A program made the position numbers and the translations under genes. The notes under the pieces were generated by a model. The model had not been told where the DNA came from. It worked only from the letters and a program-made list of their open reading frames with translations, and made no database searches. Shown here one piece after another: positions 33,409 through 43,182 of a stretch of 64,000 bases of DNA (within the stretch, counting starts at the first letter, position 1; each line of letters starts with the position of its first letter). This DNA is from Pseudomonas lurida (GTDB lineage Bacteria; Pseudomonadota; Gammaproteobacteria; Pseudomonadales; Pseudomonadaceae), in contig NZ_PDJB01000001.1 of the NCBI RefSeq assembly GCF_002563895.1, positions 2,897,501-2,961,500 on the forward strand. The letters run 5' to 3'.

Positions 33409-34824
33409 TCACTTGGCGGTAGCGACCACCGTGTCCGGCTGCCAGCCACCCCCCAGTGCCTTGTAGATCGCGACGATGCCGCGATACAGGTCGACTTCGG
33501 CCTGGGCCTGGGAGTCTTCGGCGGCCAGGCGCTCACGTTGGGCGTCGAGCAGTACCAGGAAGTCCACAGTGCCTTCGCGGTAGCGGATCGCGGCCAAATC
33601 GGCAGCGGCGCGGCTGGATTCGCTTTGGCGGATCAGCGAGACCAAGCGTTGCTGGCGCTTGCCGTAGTCGCTGAAGGCGTTCTCGGACTCTTCCAGGGCC
33701 AACAGCACTTGTTGCTCGTAGGTTGCCAACGCGCCATCGGCCTCGGCATCGGCGCCGCGCAAACGGGCGCGCACACTGCCCAGGTCAAATGCTGCCCAAG
33801 TGATGCTCGGGCCAAGGGCCCAGGCATTGGCGGCGGACGAGCCGATCTGCGAACCGCGCCCGGCGGTAAAGCCGAGGAAGCCGCTGAGGCTGACCCGTGG
33901 GAACAGGTCGGCCTTGGCTACGCCGATGCGTGCAGTGGCGGCGGCCAGTTTGCGTTCGGCGCTGAGGATGTCCGGGCGGCGTTGCAGCAGTTGCCCCGGG
34001 TCGCCAATCGGCAACGCCTTGGCAATCGCCGGCAGGTCTTTCGGGCTCAGGTCTACGGTGAGCTTGTCGGGCCGCTGGCCGAGGAGGGTGGCGATGCGAT
34101 TGCGCTCGCGCACTTGCTCGGCCTGCAATTGCGGCACGCTGGCTTCTACCGCCGCCAGGCGCGCATCGGCACGCTCCACGTCGAGTTGGTCACCCACACC
34201 GGCATCCCGCAGGCTGATGGTGATGGAGCGAGATTCCTGCTGGTTCTTCAGGTTGTCCAAGGCAATGCGTTCACGCAGTTGCGCGCCACGCAGTTGACCG
34301 TAGGCGTCCACCAGTTCGGCGATCATGGTGACTTGCAGCTGGTACAAGTCCGCCTCGGCGGCCTGCTGGTCGGCGTCGGTGGCTTCCAGGTTGCGCTGGA
34401 TGCGACCGAACAGGTCCAGTTCCCAGGCCATGTCCAGGCCGAGGTCGTAACGCTCACTGTTGACGCGCTTGGTGGTCTGGCCTGGGATTTGTCCCTTGGC
34501 CAGGTCACTGCTGGCGCGGCTGGTGATGGTCGGCATGGCGTCATTGCTGGCGTCATCGCGGATCGCCCGTGCCGCCCGCAGGCGGGCAAAGGCGACGCGC
34601 AGATCCCGGTTACCTTGCAGCGACTGGGTCACCAGTTGGTTGAGGGTCGGGTCCTCGAACTGCTGCCACCAGATGCCTTCGAACTTGGCATGGTCATACT
34701 GCTTGGCATTGGCAGCGGCCGTGATATTGGCCGCCTCCGGCGTCTGGGTTTTATAGTCCGGGCCTACGGCACAGGCGCTTAGCGCCAGTACCAGCAAGCT
34801 CGGCAGAAAGACTTTCACACTCAT
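33409..34824 (-). CDS. oprN: OprN-like outer-membrane efflux lipoprotein
   Basis: A 471-residue TolC-type channel of the NodT/OprM lipoprotein group. The lipobox is LALSAC with Cys18. Two outer membrane efflux repeats follow, rich in helical heptads (for example RDLRVAFARLRAARA and ADLAAIRYREGTVDFLVLLDAQR). It spans outer membrane and periplasm as the exit duct of the MexEF pump. Its ATG overlaps the mexF stop by 4 bp. Confidence 0.92.
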   Translation of the reverse strand: MSVKVFLPSLLVLALSACAVGPDYKTQTPEAANITAAANAKQYDHAKFEGIWWQQFEDPTLNQLVTQSLQGNRDLRVAFARLRAARAIRDDASNDAMPTITSRASSDLAKGQIPGQTTKRVNSERYDLGLDMAWELDLFGRIQRNLEATDADQQAAEADLYQLQVTMIAELVDAYGQLRGAQLRERIALDNLKNQQESRSITISLRDAGVGDQLDVERADARLAAVEASVPQLQAEQVRERNRIATLLGQRPDKLTVDLSPKDLPAIAKALPIGDPGQLLQRRPDILSAERKLAAATARIGVAKADLFPRVSLSGFLGFTAGRGSQIGSSAANAWALGPSITWAAFDLGSVRARLRGADAEADGALATYEQQVLLALEESENAFSDYGKRQQRLVSLIRQSESSRAAADLAAIRYREGTVDFLVLLDAQRERLAAEDSQAQAEVDLYRGIVAIYKALGGGWQPDTVVATAK

Positions 34825-37800
34825 TGCTGTGTCTCCAGCTTCAAGGCCTTGGCCGCTTTGCGCGCGTCCTGGCGCTCCACATAGCGACGGATCAGTACGT
34901 AGAACACTGGCGTCAGCAACAGACCGAAGAAGGTCACACCGATCATCCCGGAGAACACCGCCACGCCCATGGCATGACGCATCTCGGCACCGGCGCCGCT
35001 GGACAACACCAGAGGCACCACACCCATGATGAAGGCGAACGAGGTCATCAGGATCGGCCGCAGACGCAGACGGCAGGCTTCCAGTACCGCAGCGAGCGGG
35101 TCGAGGCCTTCTGCCTGTTTATCCTTGGCGAACTCGACGATCAGAATCGCGTTCTTGCACGCCAGGCCCACCAATACGATCAAGCCGATCTGGGTGAAGA
35201 TGTTGTTGTCGCCGCCCGAGATAATCACCCCGGTAATGGCCGACAGCAGGGTCATCGGCACGATCAGGATCACCGCCAATGGCAGGCTCCAGCTTTCGTA
35301 TTGGGCGGCCAGTACCAGGAACGCCAGCAGTACGCAGAGCGGGAATACGAACAGCGCGGTGTTGCCCGAGAGGATTTGCTGATACGTCAGGTCGGTCCAC
35401 TCGTAGGTCATGCCGTTGGGCAGTTCTTCTTTCAGCAGTTTCTCGATCGCCGCTTCAGCCTGGCCCGAGCTGTAGCCCGGTGCCGCGTTGCCGTTGATTT
35501 CGGCGGTGATGAAGCCGTTGTAGTGCATCACGCGGTCCGGGCCCGAGGTGTCGCTGACCTTGATGAAGGTCGCCAGGGGGATCATCTCGCCTTTGTTGTT
35601 GCGCACTTTGAGCTGGCCGATCTGGTCTTCATCCAGGCGGAACTGCTGCTCCGCCTGCACGTTGACCTGGTAGGTCCGGCCGAAGCGGTTGAAGTCGTTG
35701 GCATACAGCGAGCCCAGGTAGATCTGCAGGGTGTCGAAGATGTCGCTGATCGCCACGCCATGGGTCTTGGCCTTTTCACGATCGATGGCGGCATCGACCT
35801 GGGGCACGTTGACCGTGTAGCTGGTGAACAGGCCGAACAACTCCGGCGTGGTACGGCTCTTGGTGATGATGTTCTGCACTTCTTTGTACAGCTCGTCGTA
35901 ACCCAGGTTGCCACGGTCTTCGATTTGCAGGCGGAAACCACCGATCGTACCCAGCCCCTGCACCGGCGGCGGAGGGAAGATCGCCATGTAGGCTTCCTGG
36001 ATGTTGCTGTATTTGCCGTTCAAGGCACCGGCAATCGCACCGGCGGACATGCTCGGGTCTTTACGCTCGTCGAACGGCTTCAGGGTCACGAACACGATGC
36101 CGCTGTTCGGGCTGTTGGTGAAACCGTTGATCGACAGGCCAGGGAACGCTACGGCGCTTTCCACGCCTGGTTGTTTCAACGCGATGTCGGACATGCGCTT
36201 GATCACATCTTCAGTGCGGTCCAGGCTCGCGGCGTCCGGCAACTGGGCGAACGCCACCAGGTATTGCTTGTCCTGGGCCGGTACGAAACCGGTCGGCGTG
36301 TGGGCAAAGCCCAGCCAGGTCAGGACCATCAGGCCGGCATACAGGAACAGCGCGATGCCACTGCCACGGATCACGCGGCGTACGGTGCCGACGTAGCCAT
36401 GGCTGGCCTTGTCGAAAAAGCGGTTGAACGGTCTGAACAACCAGCCACCCAGCAACTTATCGAGGAATTTGGAGAACCCATCCTTCGGCGCGTTGTGGCC
36501 TTTGAGCAAGACTGCAGCCAGGGCAGGGGACAATGTCAGCGAGTTGAAGGCCGAAATCACCGTCGAGATCGCAATGGTCAAGGCGAACTGCTTGTAGAAC
36601 TGCCCGGTCAAGCCGCTGATGAACGCCGCTGGCACGAACACCGCACACAGCACCAACGCCGTGGCGATGATCGGGCCGGTCACTTCGCTCATGGCTTTTT
36701 CAGTGGCCGGGAACGGTTCCAGGCCCAGTTCGATGTTCCGTTCGACGTTCTCCACCACCACGATGGCGTCGTCCACCACGATACCGATGGCCAATACCAA
36801 TCCGAACAAGGACAGCGCGTTGAGCGAGAAGCCGAACAGGTGCATCACCGCAAACGTACCGATCAACGATACCGGCACCGCCACCAATGGAATGATCGAG
36901 GCGCGCCAGGTTTGCAGGAACAGGATCACCACCAGGACAACCAGGATCAGTGCTTCGAACAGCGTGTGCACCACCGCTTCGATGGAGCCGCGCACGAAGA
37001 TGGTCGGGTCATAGACGATGCTGTAGTCCATGCCCTGGGGGAAGCTCTTTTTCAGCTCTTCCATCTTGCCGCGCACTTCGTTGGAGATCTCGATGGCGTT
37101 GGAGCCAGGGCGCTGGAAGATCGGAATCGCCACGGCCGGCTGGTTGTTGAGCAACGAACGCAGGGCGTACTGGCTGGAGCCAAGCTCCACCCGTGCGATG
37201 TCTCGCAGGCGGGTGATTTCACCATTGTCGCCGGAGCGAATGATGATGTTCTCGAACTCTTCCTCGGTTACCAGGCGACCCTGGGTGTTCACTGACAACT
37301 GGAACGCGGTGGCCGTCGGTGCAGGTTGGGCGCCCAGGGTACCGGCGGCGACTTGACGGTTCTGCTCACGGATCGCCGTCACGACATCAGTGGCGGTCAG
37401 ATTGCGTGAAGCGGTCTTGTTCGGGTCCAGCCACACTCGCAGCGAGTAGTCGCCCATGCCGAACAGCTGTACGTCACCCACACCGCCCAGGCGCGCCAAC
37501 TCATCCTTCACATTGAGCAGGGCGTAGTTGGACAGGTACAGCATGTCGTAGCGCTGATCCGGGGAGGTCAAGTGCACCACCATGGTCAGGTCGGGGGAGG
37601 CCTTGTCCACGGTGATACCGATGCGTGTCACTTCCTCAGGCAGCTTCGGCTGAGTACGGGTCACGCGGTTTTGCACCTGCACCTGCGCATTGTCCAGGTC
37701 GGTGCCCAGGGCGAAGGTGATGGTCAAGGTCAGCTTGCCGTCGGCGGTCGACTGCGAGGACATGTACAGCATGTTCTCGACGCCGGTGATGGCTTGCTCC

Positions 37801-38000
37801 AGCGGAGCGGCCACGGTTTCACCGATGACTTTGGGGTTGGCGCCCGGGAAGTTCGCGCGCACCACCACGGTCGGCGGCACCACTTCCGGGTATTCGCTGA
37901 TCGGTAGTTGGAACAGCGAGATCGCACCGGCAATCAGGATCAGCAGCGAGAGCACCGCTGCGAAGATCGGCCGTGAAATGAAGAACTTGGAAAAATTCAT
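34821..38000 (-). CDS. mexF: MexF-like RND multidrug efflux permease
   Basis: A 1059-residue HAE1-family RND proton antiporter with twelve helices and two large periplasmic loops. The start MNFSKFFISRPIFAAVLSLL, the helix-4 segment GIVVDDAIVVVENVER containing the paired proton-relay aspartates, and the overall text closely match P. aeruginosa MexF as I remember it. Likely substrates by family are chloramphenicol, quinolones and trimethoprim-type drugs. It lies 15 bp after mexE and overlaps oprN. Confidence 0.95.
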   Translation of the reverse strand: MNFSKFFISRPIFAAVLSLLILIAGAISLFQLPISEYPEVVPPTVVVRANFPGANPKVIGETVAAPLEQAITGVENMLYMSSQSTADGKLTLTITFALGTDLDNAQVQVQNRVTRTQPKLPEEVTRIGITVDKASPDLTMVVHLTSPDQRYDMLYLSNYALLNVKDELARLGGVGDVQLFGMGDYSLRVWLDPNKTASRNLTATDVVTAIREQNRQVAAGTLGAQPAPTATAFQLSVNTQGRLVTEEEFENIIIRSGDNGEITRLRDIARVELGSSQYALRSLLNNQPAVAIPIFQRPGSNAIEISNEVRGKMEELKKSFPQGMDYSIVYDPTIFVRGSIEAVVHTLFEALILVVLVVILFLQTWRASIIPLVAVPVSLIGTFAVMHLFGFSLNALSLFGLVLAIGIVVDDAIVVVENVERNIELGLEPFPATEKAMSEVTGPIIATALVLCAVFVPAAFISGLTGQFYKQFALTIAISTVISAFNSLTLSPALAAVLLKGHNAPKDGFSKFLDKLLGGWLFRPFNRFFDKASHGYVGTVRRVIRGSGIALFLYAGLMVLTWLGFAHTPTGFVPAQDKQYLVAFAQLPDAASLDRTEDVIKRMSDIALKQPGVESAVAFPGLSINGFTNSPNSGIVFVTLKPFDERKDPSMSAGAIAGALNGKYSNIQEAYMAIFPPPPVQGLGTIGGFRLQIEDRGNLGYDELYKEVQNIITKSRTTPELFGLFTSYTVNVPQVDAAIDREKAKTHGVAISDIFDTLQIYLGSLYANDFNRFGRTYQVNVQAEQQFRLDEDQIGQLKVRNNKGEMIPLATFIKVSDTSGPDRVMHYNGFITAEINGNAAPGYSSGQAEAAIEKLLKEELPNGMTYEWTDLTYQQILSGNTALFVFPLCVLLAFLVLAAQYESWSLPLAVILIVPMTLLSAITGVIISGGDNNIFTQIGLIVLVGLACKNAILIVEFAKDKQAEGLDPLAAVLEACRLRLRPILMTSFAFIMGVVPLVLSSGAGAEMRHAMGVAVFSGMIGVTFFGLLLTPVFYVLIRRYVERQDARKAAKALKLETQQ

Positions 38001-38015
38001 CTTGAGTCGTATCCC

Positions 38016-39257
38016 TTAACCGCGTGGAGTCGCAGCGCTGGCAAGTTTGGGCGCGGCTTTATCCGGCGCCACTTGTTCCAGATTGCTGGCTTCAAGCGCT
38101 TGTCGTTGTTGGGCCAAGGCGGCGAGGGTTTCCTTGCTGGCCATCGGAATGGTTTCCGGGGCGACCGGCGAGCCAGGGCGCACGCGCTGCAGGCCCTTGA
38201 CGATAATGGTGTCGTCCTTGTTCAGGCCGCTGCGCACGATGCGCAAACCTTCGATCTTCGGACCCAGCTCCACCGCGCGATAGGCCGGCTTGTCACCGTC
38301 CATCACCAGTACGAATTTCTTGCCCAGGTCGGTGCCGACGGCTTCATCGTTGATCAACACGGCGGAGTAGGTGCCGCTGCCCACCAGCTTCAGGCGTGCG
38401 TACAGGCCAGGGGTGTATTCGCCCTTGCTGTTATCGAACACGGCGCGACCACGGATGGTGCCGGTGGCGGGGTTGACCTGGTTGTCGACGAAGTTCATCT
38501 GGCCCAGGTGCGGGTTGCCGGTCTCGTTGGACAGGCCCAGGTAGACCGGGGTCGTCGCACCGCGACGGCCTTGGCGAGCCAGTTCGGTGTACTTGAGGAA
38601 CACGCGTTCATCGGCGTCGAAGTAGGCGTAGACCTTGTCGGTGGAGACCACGCTGGTCAGCGCGGTGACGTCGGCGGTCACCAGGTTGCCGGCGGTGATT
38701 TCGGCACGGCTGACGCGGCCGCTGATTGGCGAGGTCACGCGGGTGAAGCTCAGGTTCAGCTTGGCCAGGTCCAACTGCGCCTGGATCCCGGCGACGGCGG
38801 CGCGGGCTTCCTGGGCAGAGGTGGTGCGCGAGTCTGCCAATTCGGCGGAGATCGCGTTGCTCTGGCGCAGGCGCTCGCCACGTTGCGCTTCGTTATCGCT
38901 GCGAGTGGCGGCGGCTTTGGTCTGGGCAAGCTGGGCCTCAAGGCGGCGCACTTCGGCCTGGAACGGACGCGGGTCGATCTGGAACAGCAGGTCGCCTTTT
39001 TTCACCAGGGCGCCTTCGGTGAACGCTACCTGATCGATCTGGCCGGACACGCGCGGACGGATCTGCACGGTTTCCGGGGCTTCCAGGCGACCGGTGAATT
39101 CATCCCACTCGTTGACCGGTTGTTCCAGCACCTTGGCCACGCTGACTTTGGCAGCTGGCATGGCGGCCGCTTGTTCCGGGGTCTTGCCGCACGCGCTCAT
39201 CACCACCACGGCCAAAATCGCCAGGGGGAAGCGCAAATGTTTGAGTGACTGTTCCAT
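38016..39257 (-). CDS. mexE: MexE-like membrane fusion (adaptor) lipoprotein
   Basis: A 413-residue periplasmic adaptor. The lipobox VVMSAC places Cys23 at the mature end. A biotinyl-lipoyl half-motif (EAPETVQIRPRVSGQIDQV), an alpha-helical hairpin near 95-165 and a beta-barrel domain with YAYFDADERVFLKY follow. It joins MexF to OprN. The ATG at 39257 is preferred; an upstream ATG at 39266 is possible. No mexT-like gene is adjacent, unlike in P. aeruginosa. Confidence 0.93.
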   Translation of the reverse strand: MEQSLKHLRFPLAILAVVVMSACGKTPEQAAAMPAAKVSVAKVLEQPVNEWDEFTGRLEAPETVQIRPRVSGQIDQVAFTEGALVKKGDLLFQIDPRPFQAEVRRLEAQLAQTKAAATRSDNEAQRGERLRQSNAISAELADSRTTSAQEARAAVAGIQAQLDLAKLNLSFTRVTSPISGRVSRAEITAGNLVTADVTALTSVVSTDKVYAYFDADERVFLKYTELARQGRRGATTPVYLGLSNETGNPHLGQMNFVDNQVNPATGTIRGRAVFDNSKGEYTPGLYARLKLVGSGTYSAVLINDEAVGTDLGKKFVLVMDGDKPAYRAVELGPKIEGLRIVRSGLNKDDTIIVKGLQRVRPGSPVAPETIPMASKETLAALAQQRQALEASNLEQVAPDKAAPKLASAATPRG

Positions 39258-39341
39258 GAGGTGCATCCGCCAATGTATTTGAGATGGGCGGATCATGCGC
39301 GGCGATGTGCTATGTCACGAATCGAATGAAGCAAAGGTAAC

Positions 39342-39358
39342 TATCATTCGGAATGATA
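39342..39358. promoter_or_regulatory. Perfect LysR-type palindrome upstream of mexE
   Basis: TATCATTC-g-GAATGATA is a perfect inverted repeat with one centre base. It contains ATC-N9-GAT, the LysR-type core, and lies about 85 bp before the mexE start. It is a good candidate for binding by a MexT-like activator encoded elsewhere. The rest of 39258-39709 holds only short open frames and a 9-bp hairpin (39681-39689 with 39693-39701), which may end the ABC operon transcript. Confidence 0.6.
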
Positions 39359-39709
39359 TAAGCGAGCGATTAGCCCTCTAGCATGGGGGTTTCGTTAGGG
39401 GGCTATCAATGGGCTTAATGGCAAAGGACTGTTGCTGAGCGTGCAAGGAACCTGCGTCGCCTCATGAAGGTCTCGAAACCTACCCTTGGTTATCGGGTCG
39501 GCGGGTAGCTCGTACGCCGTGCCGATGCCACCAGGACTGGCCCACCGGCATCGGACTTGAAATGGACTCCCAAGGCGATTCCTTGCACATCGTCGGCCGC
39601 TGCTGTCGCAACTCAAAGTGACCTGCGCTGTAATTGGGACAGCGCCTGCGAAGAGGGTCGACGTGTTCTTTGGCGGTTTGTTGCAACTGTCGCAGTTGCA
39701 AATGGGTGA

Positions 39710-41332
39710 TCACGCCGCCGTTGCCGTGACCTGCCGCCCTGGAATCGCCGCAATCAGTTCCCGCGTGTAGTCACTCGCCGGCTGATTGAATATCCGCTCC
39801 ACCGAACCCTGTTCAATCACCCGGCCATTGCGCAGCACCAGCACGGCATGGGCGAAGTTGGCCACCACCGACAGGTCGTGGGACACCATCACATAGGCGA
39901 TGCCCATCTCCCGTTGCAGCTCTTGGAGCAGATCAAGAATGTGCGCCTGCACCGAGACATCCAAGGCGCTGACGGGCTCATCCAGCAGCAACAGGTCAGG
40001 TTTCAACGCCAGGGCCCTGGCGATGGCGACGCGTTGGCACTGGCCGCCAGACAGTTCACGCGGCAGGCGGTCCAGGTAACTCACCGGCAGGTGCACACGG
40101 CTGATCAACTCCCGCGCCGCCTGTTCCAGGGCCGGCCCCTTGAGCAAACCGAACGACACCAGTGGCTCGACAATGCTGTCGAACACCGTGAAGCGTGGGT
40201 CGAGCGCGGCAAACGGGTTTTGTTGCACCAGTTGCAGGCGCTGGCGCAGCGGACGGAATTCGCGCCAGCTCAGGTCGGTGACGTCCTGCTGTTCGAACCA
40301 GACCCGACCCCGTGTGGGTTTTTCCAGGCCGAGTGCAATGCGCAACGCGGTGCTCTTGCCCGAGCCGGACTCGCCCACAATCGCGAGTGTCTGGCCGGGA
40401 TAAACCTGCAGGTTGAGGTCCTCAAGGGCCACGAACGTCGAGTCCTCCCCCTTGACCTTGGGCAGCACGAACGTCTTGCCCACATTGTGCAGGCTCAGTA
40501 TCGGTTCCTGCGCCGGGTCAATGCGCACCAACGGCTCGCGACGCTTGGCGAAGGCCGGAGCGGCGGCAATCAGCGCGCGGGTGTAGTCATGCTTTGGCGC
40601 GCCGAGGATCTGGCCTGGCGGCCCTTGCTCGACGAGTTCGCCTTGCTGCATCACCAGGATCCGGTCGGCGCGGTCGGCAGCCACGCCCAGGTCGTGGGTG
40701 ATGATCAACAGCGATATCCCACGCTCACTGACCAGGCGTTGCAGGTGGTCGAGGATCTTGCGCTGTACCGTAACGTCGAGGGCACTGGTAGGCTCGTCGG
40801 CGATAATCAGGCGCGGGTTGCCCGCCAACGCGATGGCGATCAGCACGCGCTGGCGCATGCCGCCGGAGAGTTCATGGGGATACTGGCGGGCGCGCAGCAC
40901 GGGTTTGTCGATGCCCACCTGTTGCAGCAATTCGACAATGTCGGCATCCACCGCAGGGTAGCGTTTGCCCTTGGCCAATATCAGCGCCTCGGCGATTTGC
41001 TGGCCGATGCGCAGGGTCGGGTTGAGGCTGACCATCGGGTCCTGGGGCACCAGGCCGACGGTACGACCACGCAGGGTGCGCTTCTGGCGCTCGTTGGCGT
41101 GCGTCAGGTCGTTGCCGTCCACCCACAGTTGCCCCGCGCTGATCTGCGCGGTGTCCGGCAGCAGGCCGAGGATGGCATTGGCCAGGGTCGACTTGCCGGA
41201 GCCGGACTCGCCGACGATCGCCACCGTCTCGCCCTGGGCGATGGCGAACGACAGCGTGCGTACCGCGTGATTGACGTGCCCGCCGGAACCGTAGGTGACA
41301 CTGAGTTGGCGAACGTCCACTAAAGCGCTCAT
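39710..41332 (-). CDS. Dual-cassette ABC ATPase of a peptide/opine-type importer
   Basis: A 540-residue protein with two complete ATP-binding cassettes, equivalent to fused DppD and DppF. Each half has a Walker A (GESGSGKS near 40 and near 325), a signature (LSGGMRQR and LSGGQCQR) and a Walker B (IADEPTSALD and LLDEPVSALD). It energises the two permeases upstream. The ATG at 41332 overlaps the preceding permease stop by 4 bp, which fixes the start. It is last in a five-gene operon with a TonB receptor. Confidence 0.92.
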   Translation of the reverse strand: MSALVDVRQLSVTYGSGGHVNHAVRTLSFAIAQGETVAIVGESGSGKSTLANAILGLLPDTAQISAGQLWVDGNDLTHANERQKRTLRGRTVGLVPQDPMVSLNPTLRIGQQIAEALILAKGKRYPAVDADIVELLQQVGIDKPVLRARQYPHELSGGMRQRVLIAIALAGNPRLIIADEPTSALDVTVQRKILDHLQRLVSERGISLLIITHDLGVAADRADRILVMQQGELVEQGPPGQILGAPKHDYTRALIAAAPAFAKRREPLVRIDPAQEPILSLHNVGKTFVLPKVKGEDSTFVALEDLNLQVYPGQTLAIVGESGSGKSTALRIALGLEKPTRGRVWFEQQDVTDLSWREFRPLRQRLQLVQQNPFAALDPRFTVFDSIVEPLVSFGLLKGPALEQAARELISRVHLPVSYLDRLPRELSGGQCQRVAIARALALKPDLLLLDEPVSALDVSVQAHILDLLQELQREMGIAYVMVSHDLSVVANFAHAVLVLRNGRVIEQGSVERIFNQPASDYTRELIAAIPGRQVTATAA

Positions 41333-42228
41333 CGCTGGATCTCCTCGAAAGTGCGGGCGATATGGTTGAGGCTGAACACCACGGCGACCAGGAACAGACC
41401 GGGCAACAGTGACACCCACGGGGCTGTGATCAGGAAGTGCCGACCGTTGGCAATCAAGGTGCCCCATTCGGCTGCCGGTGGCGCGGCACCGAAACCGAGA
41501 AAACTCAAGCCGGCCGTGGCCAGGATGGCCGCGCCAAAGTCCAGGGTCGCCAGCACGGCCACCGGCCCCCAGGCATTGGGCAGGATATGCCGCAGCAAGG
41601 TGCGCCCCCAGCTTGCGCCGCCCAATCGCGCGGCCTCGACGTAGGGCAGGGTCTTGACCCGCAGCACTTCGGCGCGGGTGGTACGAGCAAACCCCGGGAT
41701 GATGCCGATGCCCACGGCGATGGCCACCGGCACAGTGCCGAAGCCGATTGCCGTGACGATGGCCAGCGCCAGCAACAGGCCGGGCAGGGCGAGCAGCACG
41801 TCGACGAAGCGCATGATCACTGCATCGATGCGGCCACCGGCAAAGCCCGAGAGGATGCCCAGGCCCAGGCCGCCCAACAGCGCGATACCGACAGCCAGGA
41901 CTGCCGCGAGCACCGACAGGCTGGAGCCAAATACCACCCGAGTGTATAGGTCGCGGCCCAGCTCATCGGTGCCGAACCAGTGGCTCAGGTTGGGGGCGCG
42001 CAGCTTGTCGATGGGAGACGTGGCATAGGGGTCGAAGCTGCTCAACCAGTGCGGGGCCACGGCCGCCACCAGCGCAAACAGCACCACCAGCAGGGCCAGG
42101 CTGAACCCCGGTCGACGCAGCAGTGGCAACACCACTGCCGTCGCACGTTGCAGGCGGCTGCGGCGCTGCCATAGGGCAGGACTTGCCGGGCGGGCGTTGC
42201 GCCCCAGGTTCTGCTCAAGGATGGTCAT
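41329..42228 (-). CDS. ABC permease, DppC type
   Basis: A 299-residue inner-membrane subunit. A cytoplasmic N-tail leads to the first helix near 38-58, then the family block LGTDELGRDLYTRVVFGS-like (here FGTDELGRDLYTR). The EAA loop reads RTTRAEVLRVKTLPYVEAARLGGASWGRTLLRHILPN. It pairs with the DppB-type permease whose stop lies 3 bp upstream. Confidence 0.9.
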   Translation of the reverse strand: MTILEQNLGRNARPASPALWQRRSRLQRATAVVLPLLRRPGFSLALLVVLFALVAAVAPHWLSSFDPYATSPIDKLRAPNLSHWFGTDELGRDLYTRVVFGSSLSVLAAVLAVGIALLGGLGLGILSGFAGGRIDAVIMRFVDVLLALPGLLLALAIVTAIGFGTVPVAIAVGIGIIPGFARTTRAEVLRVKTLPYVEAARLGGASWGRTLLRHILPNAWGPVAVLATLDFGAAILATAGLSFLGFGAAPPAAEWGTLIANGRHFLITAPWVSLLPGLFLVAVVFSLNHIARTFEEIQR

Positions 42229-42231
42229 GAT

Positions 42232-43182
42232 CTAGGACACCTTTGGCGTGTGAGAGATACGCGGGTCGAGCCACGGATAGAGCAGGTCGACCAGCAGGTT
42301 CACCAGTACGAATGCCGCCGCCGACACCGCGACGATTGCCAGCACCACCGGAATGTCCTGGCGCAACACCGCTTCCTGGGCGAGGCGACCGATGCCGGAG
42401 CGGGCAAAGATCGTCTCCACCAACACCGCGCCGGACACCGTATTGCCGACCTGCAAACCGATCAGGGTAAGGACCGGCAGCGCAGCATTCTTGAAACCAT
42501 GGCGCGCCTGCACCTGGCGCCGGCTGAGGCCCTTGGCGTAGGCAGTGGCGATATAGGACTCTTTCCAGACCCCCTGGAAACTGCGTTGCAGCACCTGGGC
42601 GTACACCGCCGCGCTGGGAATCGCCAGGGTGATAGCCGGCAGCACAAGGCTCTCAACGCCCCGGCTGCCGGTGGCGGGAAACCAGCCGAGACCGAAGGCA
42701 AAGACCTGGATCAGCAGCAACCCCATCCAGAACACCGGCACCGAGAACCCCAGCGATGGCAGGCGCGCCAAGGTTTTTTTCAGCGGTTGCCAACGGATGT
42801 AGGCGGTCAGGTAGGCCAGGCCGATCCCGCCCAGCAGTGACAGCACAATGGCCAGGCCGGCCAGGGACAAGGTCTGCGGCAGCCGTTCGGCAAGCAGCTC
42901 GGCCACCGGGCGATTGAGCGAGAGTGACTGGCCGAAGTCACCACGCAGCGCCCCTAGCAGCAGGTCGACATACTGTTCGAACAGGCCCTTGTCCAGGCCG
43001 TAGTAAGCCCGCGCCTTGGCCAAGTCCTCTACCGACAGCGAGTCGGCCTCCATGCCCGACGCGCTGAGCATGATCGACAAGGTGTCACCCGGCAGCAGAT
43101 ACAGGATGAAGTACGTGATGCTATAGGCCCCCCACAGCACCAGCAGGGCCTGGCCAACGCGGCCAATCAGATAGCGGCTCAT
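42232..43182 (-). CDS. ABC permease, DppB type
   Basis: A 316-residue inner-membrane subunit with six helices. It begins MSRYLIGRVGQALLVLWGAYSITYFILYLLPGD, typical of DppB, and the EAA loop reads YIATAYAKGLSRRQVQARHGFKNA. The ATG at 43182 overlaps the binding-protein stop (ATGA), which decides the start. Confidence 0.9.
   Translation of the reverse strand: MSRYLIGRVGQALLVLWGAYSITYFILYLLPGDTLSIMLSASGMEADSLSVEDLAKARAYYGLDKGLFEQYVDLLLGALRGDFGQSLSLNRPVAELLAERLPQTLSLAGLAIVLSLLGGIGLAYLTAYIRWQPLKKTLARLPSLGFSVPVFWMGLLLIQVFAFGLGWFPATGSRGVESLVLPAITLAIPSAAVYAQVLQRSFQGVWKESYIATAYAKGLSRRQVQARHGFKNAALPVLTLIGLQVGNTVSGAVLVETIFARSGIGRLAQEAVLRQDIPVVLAIVAVSAAAFVLVNLLVDLLYPWLDPRISHTPKVS

Noticed and set aside
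39395..39713. Short minus-strand frames between mexE and the ABC ATPase gene
   Set aside because: Starts are GTG or lack ribosome sites, one overlaps the ATPase gene end, and no domain is visible; left as intergenic, although the text could be a dispersed repeat.
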